NCBI RefSeq assembly: GCF_014205165.1
Contig: NZ_JACHMZ010000001.1
Coordinates: 7,236,501 to 7,300,500 of the forward strand
Direction of reading: 5' to 3'
Length of the DNA stretch: 64,000 bases
Source: Micromonospora carbonacea
GTDB lineage: Bacteria > Actinomycetota > Actinomycetes > Mycobacteriales > Micromonosporaceae
Under the pieces are notes generated by a model. That model saw only the letters and a program-made list of their open reading frames with translations, was not told the origin of the DNA and did no database searches. Position 1 is the first letter of the stretch; each line of letters starts with the position of its first letter. The position numbers and the translations under genes were made by a program. Below are positions 8,554 to 16,158 of the stretch, one piece after another.

Positions 8554-9336
8554 ATGATCGAGATCCTGAGCCCCACCCAACTGCCCCGGGCGCGGGAGGC
8601 CGGCGCCCTGGTCGCCGACATCCTCCAGACGCTCAGGGGCCGCTGCGAGGTGGGCACCAACCTCCTCGACATCGACCGGTGGGCCCAGGCCATGATCGTC
8701 GAGGCCGGGGCGTCGTCCTGCTACGTCGACTACGCGCCGTCCTTCGGGCGCGGGCCCTTCGGCCACTACATCTGCACCTCCGTCAACGACGCCGTGCTGC
8801 ACGGGCTGCCCCACGACTACGTGCTCGTCGACGGCGACCTGCTCTCCCTCGACCTCGCCGTCTCCGTGGGCGGCGTCGTCGCGGACTCGGCCGTCAGCTT
8901 CATCGTCGGCGACTCGAAGCCCGCGGAGAGCGTGGCGCTGATCGCCGCGACCGAACGCGCGCTTGCCGCCGGCATCGCCGCCGCCGGGCCCGGCGCGCGC
9001 ATCGGCGACATCTCCCACGCCATCGGCACGACGTTGCAGTCTGCCGGCTACCAGGTCAACACGCAGTTCGGCGGGCACGGCGTCGGGTCGACGATGCACC
9101 AGGACCCGCACGTGTCCAACACCGGGCGGCCCGGCCGGGGCTACAAGCTGCGCCCCGGGCTGCTGCTGGCCCTGGAGCCGTGGATCATGGCGGACACCGC
9201 CGAGCTGGTCACCGACGAAGACGGGTGGACGCTGCGCAGCAAGACCGGCTGCCGCACGGCGCACAGCGAGCACACGATCGCCATCACCGACGACGGGGCG
9301 GAGATCCTCACCCTGCCGAGGCAGCCCCGGTCGTGA
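8554..9336 (+). CDS. map: Type I methionine aminopeptidase
   Basis: 260 residues. The ATG at 8554 is preceded by AGGAAGG; an in-frame TTG 24 bp upstream is less likely. Metal-ligand motifs are in order: first Asp in 'LSLDLAVSVGG', second Asp in 'VVADSAVSF', His in 'GHGVGSTMH', Glu in 'LALEPWIM' and Glu in 'EHTIAIT'. The substrate-site His is in 'FGHYICTSVNDAVLHG'. It removes the initiator Met from nascent proteins. Actinomycetes commonly carry several map genes. This copy's divergent XRE partner and repeat operator suggest a conditionally expressed isoform. Confidence 0.93.
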   Translation: MIEILSPTQLPRAREAGALVADILQTLRGRCEVGTNLLDIDRWAQAMIVEAGASSCYVDYAPSFGRGPFGHYICTSVNDAVLHGLPHDYVLVDGDLLSLDLAVSVGGVVADSAVSFIVGDSKPAESVALIAATERALAAGIAAAGPGARIGDISHAIGTTLQSAGYQVNTQFGGHGVGSTMHQDPHVSNTGRPGRGYKLRPGLLLALEPWIMADTAELVTDEDGWTLRSKTGCRTAHSEHTIAITDDGAEILTLPRQPRS

Positions 9337-9447
9337 CGCCGCAGCCCTAGCCCCGCTGAGTCGAGCGGACCCGCCTGCCGGGCTCCGGAGGTGGAGCCCG
9401 GTCCGGCAAACCCTCCCGAACAGTCGACCTGCCCTGCTCCGGTCCAG

Positions 9448-9479
9448 CCGATGCCCGGACCGGATGGTCCGGGCATCGG
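9448..9479. terminator. Bidirectional hairpin terminator
   Basis: Perfect 14-bp inverted repeat (CCGATGCCCGGACC, loop GGAT, GGTCCGGGCATCGG) between the convergent map and cupin genes. Confidence 0.75.
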
Positions 9480-9535
9480 CCCGTTCAGCCTGCTCGGCGG
9501 GCTTCGCGCGACTCGGGTTCGGATCGGGTAGCGGC

Positions 9536-10075
9536 TCAGGCCCAGTCGTCGCCGTCGGACAGCAGGATCATCTGGTGGGCGTCGAGCGACTCTCCCAGCG
9601 CGGCGAACTTCTCCGCCGTCCACACGGGCGGCAGCTTGCCGGACGGGTCAGGATCCTCGCCGTGCTGGAGAAAGAACTCCTCGGCCCCCGCCGGGGTGTA
9701 GAAGACCAGCAGCCTGGCCTCCTCCGTGCCGAGGTTCCTGAACCCGTGACGGGTGCCACGCGGGATGTAGACGAAGTCGCCCGGACCGGCGGTGAAGGCG
9801 CGGTCGCCGTTGATGAACCGGAACTCGCCGGACACCACGTAGAAGGCCTCGTCCTCGGCTCCGTGAGCGTGCGGAAGGTTGCCGAACCCGGGTGCGATCC
9901 GGCCTTCCATCAGGCTCAACCGGCCATTGGTCCGGCTCCCTGTGACCTTGACGCGCATGATCTCCTGCCCGCCGTTGATCAGCTTGACGTCGCCTTCGGT
10001 ATCGCGCACCACGAAGCCGTTGGCGGCGGTCCAGATCGGGTCGCTCCGGTCAGGCCGCGAGCTGAGCGGATCCAT
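9536..10075 (-). CDS. Cupin-domain protein
   Basis: 179 residues. A single cupin barrel contains motif 1 'PHAHGAEDEAFYVVSGEF' (two His, one Glu) and motif 2 'GDFVYIPRGTRHGFRN' (His), so a metal site is likely complete. The C-terminal 50 residues ('WTAEKFAALGESL') resemble quercetinase-like or other small-molecule dioxygenase cupins. The substrate is unknown. The proposed ATG overlaps the SDR gene's end by 26 bp, suggesting coupled translation. Both genes face the divergent TetR regulator. Confidence 0.75.
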   Translation of the reverse strand: MDPLSSRPDRSDPIWTAANGFVVRDTEGDVKLINGGQEIMRVKVTGSRTNGRLSLMEGRIAPGFGNLPHAHGAEDEAFYVVSGEFRFINGDRAFTAGPGDFVYIPRGTRHGFRNLGTEEARLLVFYTPAGAEEFFLQHGEDPDPSGKLPPVWTAEKFAALGESLDAHQMILLSDGDDWA

Positions 10076-10850
10076 GCCGATCACCCTCCCTTCCGTTCTG
10101 GTCGGGCACCGAGGCCCAGTTCGCCGCGCCGGCGAGGTCGCCACCGTCGACGACCAGGTCCGCCCCGGTGACGAATCGGGAACCGTCGCCGGCGAGGAAG
10201 AGCACGGCACCGGCGATGTCGGCCGGCTGCCCGACGCGCTTGAGGGCGACGTGGGCGGTGTCGAAGTCAGCGCCGTCGGTCAACGGCGTCTCGGTCTGCC
10301 CGGGGTGGACGGCGTTGACCCGGATGCCGTCCGCGCCGAGCTCCAGGGCGGCGGCCCTGGTGAGCCCGCGGACCGCCCACTTGCTCGTGATGTAACCGGT
10401 CATCAGCGGGTAGGCGCGGAACGCACCGATCGAGCCGACGTTGATGATCGAACCTCCGCCGGCCTGCCGCATCGCGGGCGCGACGGCGGCGATGCCGTGG
10501 AACAGCCCCATCACGTTCACGTCCAGCACCCGCCGGAACGCCTCCTCGCTGTGCTCCGCGAACGGCGCGATGGCGGCGACGCCCGCGTTGTTGACGAGCA
10601 CGTCCACCCGCCCGTACGCGCGCTGCGCCTGGGCCACGACCCGCGACCAGGCCCCGGCGTCCCGCACGTCCAGTTCCACGAACCGCGCCCGCTCGCCGAG
10701 GGCCGTCGCGAGCTCGCCTCCCTCGGCGACGTGGACGTCGGCGATCACCACTGTCGCGCCTGCGGCATGCAGCACCCGTGCCACCCCCGCACCGATTCCC
10801 TGTGCCCCGCCGGTGACGATCGCCGTTCGCCCGGCCAACTCCCCTGACAT
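10050..10850 (-). CDS. Short-chain dehydrogenase/reductase
   Basis: 266 residues with an excellent ribosome site (AAGGGAGG). The classical SDR layout is visible: cofactor motif 'TGGAQGIGAGVA' (about 14-25), 'NNAGVAA', catalytic Ser in 'NVGSIGAF', and Tyr/Lys in 'YITSKWAV'. Asp in 'VIADVH' after beta-2 suggests NAD(H) preference. The last 30 residues are unusually polar and overlap the cupin start. It oxidises or reduces an unknown alcohol/ketone and is probably controlled by the divergent TetR regulator. Confidence 0.9.
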   Translation of the reverse strand: MSGELAGRTAIVTGGAQGIGAGVARVLHAAGATVVIADVHVAEGGELATALGERARFVELDVRDAGAWSRVVAQAQRAYGRVDVLVNNAGVAAIAPFAEHSEEAFRRVLDVNVMGLFHGIAAVAPAMRQAGGGSIINVGSIGAFRAYPLMTGYITSKWAVRGLTRAAALELGADGIRVNAVHPGQTETPLTDGADFDTAHVALKRVGQPADIAGAVLFLAGDGSRFVTGADLVVDGGDLAGAANWASVPDQNGREGDRHGSAQLAA

Positions 10851-10903
10851 GCCGTGCCTCCCTTGCGCTGGGATTCCGCTCTCGGCTCACCGTACGAATT
10901 TCG

Positions 10904-10946
10904 TTGAACGGCGGTCAATGAGATCGATGTCACTGAACCTCGTTCA
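10904..10946. promoter_or_regulatory. Two inverted repeats, probable TetR operator
   Basis: TTGAACGGCGGTCAA (10904-10918) and TGAACCTCGTTCA (10934-10946) are related inverted repeats with TGAAC/GTTCA half-sites. They lie in the 149-bp divergent region between the SDR and TetR starts, where an autoregulatory repressor would bind. Confidence 0.5.
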
Positions 10947-10999
10947 ATGAACGGCGTGCAACACTGGCTGTGGGATCGACGCGTAAGGAGCACAGGCAC

Positions 11000-11659
11000 G
11001 TGACCGGACCGACCACGAAACGCCAGGCCGCCGCCGAGCAGACCCGCCAACGGCTGCTGGCTGCGGCAATGGCGGAGTTCTCCCGGCGGCCCTACGTCGA
11101 GGTGACGGTCGGCGACATCGCCCGCGCCGCCGGTGTGTCCCAGGGGCTGCTCGCCCACCACTTCGACAACAAGTGCGGCGCATACCTGGCGGCGCTACGC
11201 GCGGCCCGCCGCGGCCTCGGAAGCCTGCCGGCCACCCGCCCGGACCTCCCCCCGGGCGCTCGCATCCGCCTCTACTGGGAAGGCCACTTCACCTACCTGG
11301 CGGACCATCCGGACCTGGCGCTCAACCTCGTCCTGTCCGACTCCGGCACCCCCGAAGGCACCGCCGAATTCGAAGCCGCCCGCCGCGAGGGCCTCCACGA
11401 TCTCTGCCTGATCCTCGGGCTCGACCCCGACCATCCCGCCGTGGCCATGGCGCTGCGGGCCTTCGGCGACGGAGTGGACCGGCTCACCGTGGAATGGCTC
11501 CGCGCGGGACAACCGTTCACCGTCCCGGTGCTCGTCGAGGCGAGCATCCAACTCCTGGTCGGGGCTGTCCGCGCACTGCCCCTCATGGACCCCGGCATCC
11601 GGGTCGACAAGGCCGTCCGCCTGCTCCTCAGGAAGCCGCCAGCCGACCAGGACCGCTGA
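11000..11659 (+). CDS. TetR-family regulator
   Basis: 219 residues from a GTG preceded by AAGGAG. The N-terminal HTH (about 8-60) has the family pattern 'RLLAAAMAEFSRRPYVEVTV', 'IARAAGVSQGLLAHHFDNK'. The rest is a helical ligand-binding and dimer domain. It is divergent from an SDR-cupin operon across two TGAAC-type inverted repeats, which fits self- and operon repression relieved by a small ligand. The ligand is unknown. Confidence 0.9.
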   Translation: MTGPTTKRQAAAEQTRQRLLAAAMAEFSRRPYVEVTVGDIARAAGVSQGLLAHHFDNKCGAYLAALRAARRGLGSLPATRPDLPPGARIRLYWEGHFTYLADHPDLALNLVLSDSGTPEGTAEFEAARREGLHDLCLILGLDPDHPAVAMALRAFGDGVDRLTVEWLRAGQPFTVPVLVEASIQLLVGAVRALPLMDPGIRVDKAVRLLLRKPPADQDR

Positions 11660-11708
11660 CCAGTGTGGGTACGGCTGGTCGACCGCGAGGACGAGAAGGG
11701 CGAGAGGT

Positions 11709-11789
11709 GCAAGGTCGTGCTCGATCGCGGAATGAGTGGCCTCCGAGCGGCCACGACACCACTCCTTCCCTGATCGAGCACGACCTTGC
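11709..11789. repeat. 81-bp palindromic element (MITE-like)
   Basis: A perfect 18-bp terminal inverted repeat (GCAAGGTCGTGCTCGATC / GATCGAGCACGACCTTGC) encloses a second nested inverted repeat (GGAATGAGTGG / CCACTCCTTCC, 9 of 11) and an inner GTGGCC...GGCCAC. The whole 81 bp could fold into one long hairpin. It is too large and ordered for a simple terminator, so a non-autonomous mobile element or REP-like repeat is the best guess. Confidence 0.55.
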
Positions 11790-11936
11790 TTCCTGATCCG
11801 GCGCGACCCCGAGCTGGGATGGGCCGACTTCACTCCTGGTGCCAAGGCACCTCGTTCGCCCAGGGCGGCCGTGTTCCGCATGTAGCCGGAACCGCATGGC
11901 CCGCTGGTCGGCGCAGTGACCCGCCGATCAGTGCGT

Positions 11937-11986
11937 AGATCTTGGAAGAAATCGGCCCCTGGAGGGGCCATTTGATTCCAAGATCT
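11937..11986. repeat. 50-bp palindromic element with AGATCTTGGAA ends
   Basis: A perfect 11-bp inverted repeat (AGATCTTGGAA 11937-11947 / TTCCAAGATCT 11976-11986) encloses a perfect GGCCCC-TGGA-GGGGCC hairpin at 11954-11969. The ends resemble those of the palindrome at 18430-18504. It lies 10 bp beyond the stop of the small minus-strand gene and may also terminate that operon. Confidence 0.5.
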
Positions 11987-11996
11987 GTGTCGGTGC

Positions 11997-12299
11997 CTAC
12001 CACCGGTCGTCCGCTGGCCTGAGTTCGATTTCGGTGGCGGGGGCGATGCCTGCGGGGCGCGGTGTCTGTTCGCCGCTGTAGAAGGCCCGGATCTCCTCCT
12101 CCGTCGCCTGGTCTTCTGCCGCGCGGCAGGCAGCGGCGGCGTCGATGACGTTGCGGGCGGCGGTCGCCACCTGACACTCCAGGACCCGGCACACCCGGCA
12201 GCGGCCGTCCGGCCCGGCGCGATGGTCGCGCAGCACCGCCCTCGCGGTCAGGACCAGCCGGTTGCGGATCTGGGCCAGCGACAGGAACGGCCCGGTCAT
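11997..12299 (-). CDS. Small Cys-containing hypothetical protein
   Basis: 100 residues. The N-terminal helix is basic and amphipathic ('LAQIRNRLVLTARAVLRDH'). Three cysteines are spaced C-x2-C-x4-C ('CRVCRVLEC'), suggestive of a metal site, and the C-terminal half is acidic. The family is not known to me. The start follows the upstream XRE-type gene's stop by 2 bp, so it is the last gene of a four-gene operon running from 13879. Confidence 0.65.
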   Translation of the reverse strand: MTGPFLSLAQIRNRLVLTARAVLRDHRAGPDGRCRVCRVLECQVATAARNVIDAAAACRAAEDQATEEEIRAFYSGEQTPRPAGIAPATEIELRPADDRW

Positions 12300-12301
12300 G
12301 C

Positions 12302-13504
12302 TCAGGTCACCCCGACGGCGACGGCGAGCTGCACGATGGTGGCCGGGGCGTGCGGGTCGCGGGCCACCTGGGCGAGCACCTCCCGGGCGGCCGGCCGTTG
12401 GCGTACCTCTGCGGGTGCCAGCCGGTCCGCGTCGAGCAGCACCCGACCCGCGCGGGCCGGGTCGTCGGCCCAGGCGTAGGCGCGGGCCGCGTCGACCAGG
12501 TGCGCCGCCCGGTGCTCCAGCGGCAGCCACCGCCAGCCGTCCCGCCGGGTCGTCCTCTCGTGCCAGGCGACCGCCCCGCCCGCGTCGCCCAGGTCGAGGG
12601 CTGCGGCGGCGCGGGCCAGGTCGACGGCCGTCGGCCCGAACGCCGTCCGATGATGATCCTGACCGTCGCCCACCCGGGCGGCCATGCCGGCGGCCTCGTC
12701 GAGCAGCTCGTCGGCGGCGCGGTCGTCGCCCCGGCGGGCCGCCGACAGGGCCCCCTGCACCAGCAGCGTCCCGCACAACGACAACGCCCCGGGGGCACCC
12801 TCCGCCGGATGGTCCGGCGCGATCCGGTACGCCGCAGCCAGCACCGCCGACTGCGCCGCCCGCGCCCGCCCCGCCGCGCGGAACACCTGACCGAGCTGCA
12901 CCGCAGCGGCGGCCACCAGCACGGGATCGCCGGTCGCGGCGGCCATCGCCCGGTCCGCCGCCAGCCAGCCCAGCTCCACCTCGCCGAGCTTCACCAGCAC
13001 CGACGCCGTGAGCCGGTACCCCTCCACCAGCAGCGGCCGACCCCAGCCCGGATCGTCGGCGGCAGCCCGCTGCACCCCGGCCAGCAGGCCCGGCACGGCG
13101 GCGATCACCTGCGGATACCGCGCATGCTGAAACGTCACCCACGCGTGCTCGACATCCCGGGCCAACCGGTCCGCCGGCACGGCACCCTTGCGGGCCGACG
13201 GCCGCCCCAAAGCGATCTCGTACGTCGACAGGGCCTCCCGGATCCGCTCCACCCCCTCGACCCGCTCGGTCGTGGCGGCGGGCCGGGCGTCCCGGCCGAG
13301 CAGCACGGCGGTGTCGATCCGCAGCACGGCGGCGATGTCCCGCAACGTCGACACCTTGTCCAGCGACCGCACACCCCGCTCGACCTTGTCGACCCAGGAC
13401 TTCGACCTGCCGAGCCGATCGGCGAACACCTGCTGCGACAGCCTCCGCCGTCCCCGCCAGTACGCCACCCGCCGGCCCACCGGCAGCAGCTCAGGGCTGT
13501 TCAC
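12302..13504 (-). CDS. XRE-family regulator with long helical (TPR-like) C-terminus
   Basis: 400 residues from a GTG that overlaps the preceding small gene by 14 bp. An N-terminal helix-turn-helix (about 10-65) has 'RRRLSQQVFADRLGRSKSWV' and 'DIAAVLRI'. About 320 residues of Ala/Leu-rich helical repeats follow, resembling degenerate TPRs ('LGEVELGWLAADRAMAAA', 'DLGDAGGAVAWHERTT'). Proteins of this architecture are common in actinomycetes as ligand- or peptide-responsive regulators. The target is unknown. Confidence 0.82.
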   Translation of the reverse strand: MNSPELLPVGRRVAYWRGRRRLSQQVFADRLGRSKSWVDKVERGVRSLDKVSTLRDIAAVLRIDTAVLLGRDARPAATTERVEGVERIREALSTYEIALGRPSARKGAVPADRLARDVEHAWVTFQHARYPQVIAAVPGLLAGVQRAAADDPGWGRPLLVEGYRLTASVLVKLGEVELGWLAADRAMAAATGDPVLVAAAAVQLGQVFRAAGRARAAQSAVLAAAYRIAPDHPAEGAPGALSLCGTLLVQGALSAARRGDDRAADELLDEAAGMAARVGDGQDHHRTAFGPTAVDLARAAAALDLGDAGGAVAWHERTTRRDGWRWLPLEHRAAHLVDAARAYAWADDPARAGRVLLDADRLAPAEVRQRPAAREVLAQVARDPHAPATIVQLAVAVGVT

Positions 13505-13661
13505 GCTGCCACCGCCGGTCCGGCTTCGCCCGGGTGCTCTCCTCGGCGGGTATCCGCTCCGCCTCGGCCTGGGCAAGGATCCGCTGCCGGGCGGCCTCCC
13601 GCTCGGCGGCCTGGATCTGCTCGCCCCTGTCCTCGCGCTCGGGCTTGCGTCGCGCCGTCAC
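13491..13661 (-). CDS. Small charged hypothetical protein
   Basis: 56 residues from a GTG that overlaps the preceding stop by 4 bp (GTGA). It is extremely rich in Arg/Glu/Lys ('RRKPEREDRGEQIQAAEREA') and predicted to be one long amphipathic helix. Its 3' end overlaps the XRE-type gene start by 14 bp, so translation of all three is coupled. No family was recognised. Confidence 0.6.
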   Translation of the reverse strand: MTARRKPEREDRGEQIQAAEREAARQRILAQAEAERIPAEESTRAKPDRRWQREQP

Positions 13662-13879
13662 GACCAGCGCCCCGCGCGGTGGCTCCCGGCGAGGGCCGGC
13701 ACTGGCCGTTCCGGCAGGTAGGGCACCCGCGCCACGCCGACGGCCCGGTATGCCGCCGGCCGATCCGGAGCTGTCCTCGGTGGGCAGAGGCAGTCGGGCG
13801 GGTTCGCGCGACGGCGCTCGAAGGGCCAGAGCCGGCGCAGCAGACCGGGGCGCGTCGGGTTCTTCGCATGCCGAGCCAT
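13658..13879 (-). CDS. Small basic hypothetical protein, first gene of operon
   Basis: 73 residues. The ATG at 13879 follows a perfect AGGAGGACTC ribosome site; a longer frame start at 13909 lacks one. It begins 'MARHAKNPTRPGLLRRLWPF', is strongly basic, and has a Cys pair 'CLCPP'. It shares a promoter region with the divergent DUF5753 gene. Function unknown. Confidence 0.6.
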   Translation of the reverse strand: MARHAKNPTRPGLLRRLWPFERRRANPPDCLCPPRTAPDRPAAYRAVGVARVPYLPERPVPALAGSHRAGRWS

Positions 13880-14048
13880 GAGTCCTCCTGAACGCGTAGC
13901 GGACTCCAAGCAGAGAGTGACCAGTTGTAGTCGAGAAGTCTAGGCTTCCATGGAAAGTTTCTGTGGAAGGCAGGGCCTCGCTCTGTGCTCCTTGATCTCT
14001 GACGTGGAGGGGAGAACACTGGCGGTGTTCGCGACTCTGGAGGTAGAC
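13880..14048. promoter_or_regulatory. Divergent promoter region with a TTCCATGGAA palindrome
   Basis: 169 bp between the small-gene operon and the DUF5753-type regulator. It contains the perfect 10-bp palindrome TTCCATGGAA (13946-13955) and a nearby TGTGGAAGG half-match. This is a candidate operator for one of the two flanking HTH regulators. Confidence 0.4.
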
Positions 14049-14903
14049 GTGGCAAGGGCAAGTGGCCCGACGATCGCGCGATGGCAGCTCGGCCGGGAGT
14101 TGCACCGGCTTCGCGAGGCAGCCGGCGTCTCACACAAGGAGGTCGCGACCGAACTGGGCTGCTCGGAGTCGAAGATCTACAAGATCGAATCAGGGGCGGT
14201 TGGCGTCAGTCGAGCCGACGTGATCGTCATGCTCACCCGCTACGGCGTCAGCGACGACCGGATACGGCAAACGGCCCTCGATCTCCAGCGCCAGGGCAAG
14301 GAACGCGGCTGGTGGGCGAAGTTCGGCCAGCTTCCGAACCCCTACAGCATGTACATCGGGCTGGAGTCCGCAGCGACCACAGTCCGGAACTTCGAGCTGG
14401 CCGTCGTGCCCGGGTTGCTCCAAACGGAGGCATACGCCCACGCGATCACCAGTGCCGCTTGGCCTGGGCAGAGCGAGGAAGTGCGCCGCCGGGTCGAGGT
14501 GCGCATGACCAGGCAGGCTTGCCTGACCGAGGAGCCGCTGCTGAAGTTCTGGGGCATCGTGGACGAGAGCGTGCTGCGGCGTCAGACCGGCGGCCCAGAC
14601 GTCATGCGCGCCCAACTCCACCACCTCATCGAGATGAGCGATCGGCCCAACATCGAACTTCAGGTGCTTCCGTTCAGCGAGGGGTGGCACCCGGGCACCG
14701 TGGGCTCGTTCTCCATCCTGGAGTTCCCCGACGGCATCCACAGCCCGGTCGTGTACGTGGTGAGCCAGGCGGGAGACGCCTATCTCGAACGCGAGGATGA
14801 CTTGCGGCGCGTTACGCTTACCTACACTCACCTGCACGCGGCGGCGCTCAGCGTCAACAAGTCCCGGGACCTGATCGCCGCCATCGCCAAGGACATGACG
14901 TAG
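14049..14903 (+). CDS. HTH regulator with DUF5753 (Scr1/AbaA-orfA type)
   Basis: 284 residues. The GTG at 14049 sits behind GGAGGT; an upstream in-frame start at 13950 would add 33 atypical residues. An N-terminal XRE helix-turn-helix (about 12-65: 'LHRLREAAGVSHKEVATELG', 'SKIYKIESG') is followed by the DUF5753 ligand-type domain with 'IGLESAATTVRNFELAVVPG', 'LLQTEAYA' and the C-terminal 'VVYVVSQAGDAYLE'. These proteins pair with a DUF397 gene, present 14 bp downstream. Streptomyces pairs of this type affect antibiotic production and development and can behave as toxin-antitoxin units; the role here is inferred. Confidence 0.9.
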   Translation: MARASGPTIARWQLGRELHRLREAAGVSHKEVATELGCSESKIYKIESGAVGVSRADVIVMLTRYGVSDDRIRQTALDLQRQGKERGWWAKFGQLPNPYSMYIGLESAATTVRNFELAVVPGLLQTEAYAHAITSAAWPGQSEEVRRRVEVRMTRQACLTEEPLLKFWGIVDESVLRRQTGGPDVMRAQLHHLIEMSDRPNIELQVLPFSEGWHPGTVGSFSILEFPDGIHSPVVYVVSQAGDAYLEREDDLRRVTLTYTHLHAAALSVNKSRDLIAAIAKDMT

Positions 14904-14917
14904 GGAGAGGCGGGGCA

Positions 14918-15100
14918 ATGGACCGGTCAGTCGCCGTGTGGCGTAAGAGCAGCCGAAGCGACGCCAACAGCCAGTGCGTCGAGGTGGCGGACCTCCGCGA
15001 CGGGGTGGCCGTCCGCGACAGCAAGGACAAGTCCGGCCCGACGCTGGCCTTCGACGCCCACGGCTGGCGCACGTTCATCGACTCCCTCAAGAGCAACTAG
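14918..15100 (+). CDS. DUF397 protein, partner of the DUF5753 regulator
   Basis: 60 residues, an ATG behind GGAGAGG. It shows the full DUF397 pattern: 'WRKSSRSDANSQCVEVA', 'GVAVRDSKDKSGPTLAF' and 'WRTFIDSLKS'. Such proteins bind and modulate the adjacent DUF5753 HTH protein. A hairpin terminator follows 29 bp after the stop. A truncated second copy of this gene's 3' half, with its trailer, is found at 18261-18390. Confidence 0.92.
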   Translation: MDRSVAVWRKSSRSDANSQCVEVADLRDGVAVRDSKDKSGPTLAFDAHGWRTFIDSLKSN

Positions 15101-15128
15101 CGCCGCTGCTCGCACCAACGAAGCAGCA

Positions 15129-15165
15129 ACGTGCCCCGTCTCCCATCTCCGGAGTCGGGGCACGT
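15129..15165 (+). terminator. Hairpin terminator after DUF397 gene
   Basis: Perfect 10-bp inverted repeat ACGTGCCCCG / CGGGGCACGT with a 17-nt loop, 29 bp after the DUF397 stop. Confidence 0.7.
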
Positions 15166-15190
15166 CGCTTTCCCACGCGGCCGACGCTTG

Positions 15191-15414
15191 ATGACGGGCT
15201 GGCGGCGGAACCTCTACGGAAGTGCCGAGCTTCAGCAGCGCCGGGGCGTGTCCCGCGCCCACATCATCCAGCTCACCAGCCGCCCCGACTTCCCCGAGTC
15301 CATCGACCGGTTGGCAGGCGTATCGGCCTGCTCGTGAACGACGCGGAAGCCTGGATCACCGAAAGCCAGCCGTGGAAGGATCGAGGCGCCGACGGGCCGC
15401 CGCCGGGGAGCTGA
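15191..15414 (+). pseudogene. Frameshifted small HTH (excisionase/AlpA-like) gene
   Basis: Two adjacent frames together give one small HTH protein. The first frame starts at ATG 15191 ('MTGWRRNLYGSAELQQRRGV', then 'SRAHIIQLTSRPDFPESIDR'), and then runs into a stop at 15337. The next frame continues 'VNDAEAWITESQPWKD' and stops at 15414. Joined, this resembles small actinomycete DNA-binding proteins with a 'GVSR..I.QL..RPDFP' helix-turn-helix and a C-terminal 'DAEAWI' motif. About one base is missing near 15313, at GGCAGGCG. The family assignment is tentative. Confidence 0.5.
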
Positions 15415-15440
15415 GAGGCCGCGGCTTCTCCTTCGCTTGT

Positions 15441-15505
15441 TGGGCCGCAGTAGCTGTTCCGGGCGCGGTCGATACCGCCACTGCGCCCCCACTGAATCCA
15501 TCCAC
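15441..15505 (+). repeat. Leader-like repeat, copy 1 (second copy at 17530-17590)
   Basis: About 60 bp including the shared core GGCGCGGTCGATACC, with roughly three quarters of positions matching a stretch at 17530-17590. It lies upstream of the interrupted membrane-protein gene; the other copy lies at the 5' end of the next gene. It may be a mobile or duplicated regulatory leader. Confidence 0.4.
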
Positions 15506-16158
15506 ACCAGTGAATCGTGGAGGTCGGGCTACACCAACCTGGATGACGTGAGCCCAAAGGCCCTGTGCCCGGCGCACGTGCCGCGCGGGCTCCCGGATAG
15601 TTTGACAACGTCGCCATCATGGACTCGTGTCCAATTCGGATAGTGATCAGCCGCGCACCGAAGGCCGTACCGGCAAAGCCGATTCGCCGCCATCCTCGTC
15701 GGGCCAGATGAGGCCGTACCAACTCGGTTACCCCGTGCCGCCAGCCGGCGCAGGGCTCCCGGCGAGCCTGACGACCCAGCGGCCTCCCATCGAACTCGTC
15801 GCCCGGCCGATCCCGGCGTATCCCAGCAGCCCCTTCGTGGCGTTCTGGTCCCGACCTGCGACGATCATTAGCGTCCTGTTGCTGATTCTGCTGATGGCCA
15901 TCATGACGACATGGGCCTTGGCCCGCAGCAGCCTGCCCACCGCCCCCGGGGCGGCGGGACCGACAAGCGCCAGCCCGTCGCCGTCATCGTCGCCGTCAGC
16001 GACTCCGTCGATTTCCGTCGATCAGTCGCTGGAGCCGCCCACGCCTGAGACGCAACCGTCCGGCGCGGCAACAGGACCAGGGCCGTCATCGGCTCCCACC
16101 GCTGGCGGCGTCGAACCGGCAGGTGATCCTTTCGCCCTTTCCGACGTAGAGCCATTCA

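Larger units (their letters stand above)
11660..11996. other. 337-bp gap occupied by palindromic elements
   Basis: No gene was recognised here. The stretch holds two large hairpin-forming repeats (11709-11789 and 11937-11986). The sequence between them shows no coding character, though shadow frames exist. The region marks the start of the accessory stretch. Confidence 0.5.
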
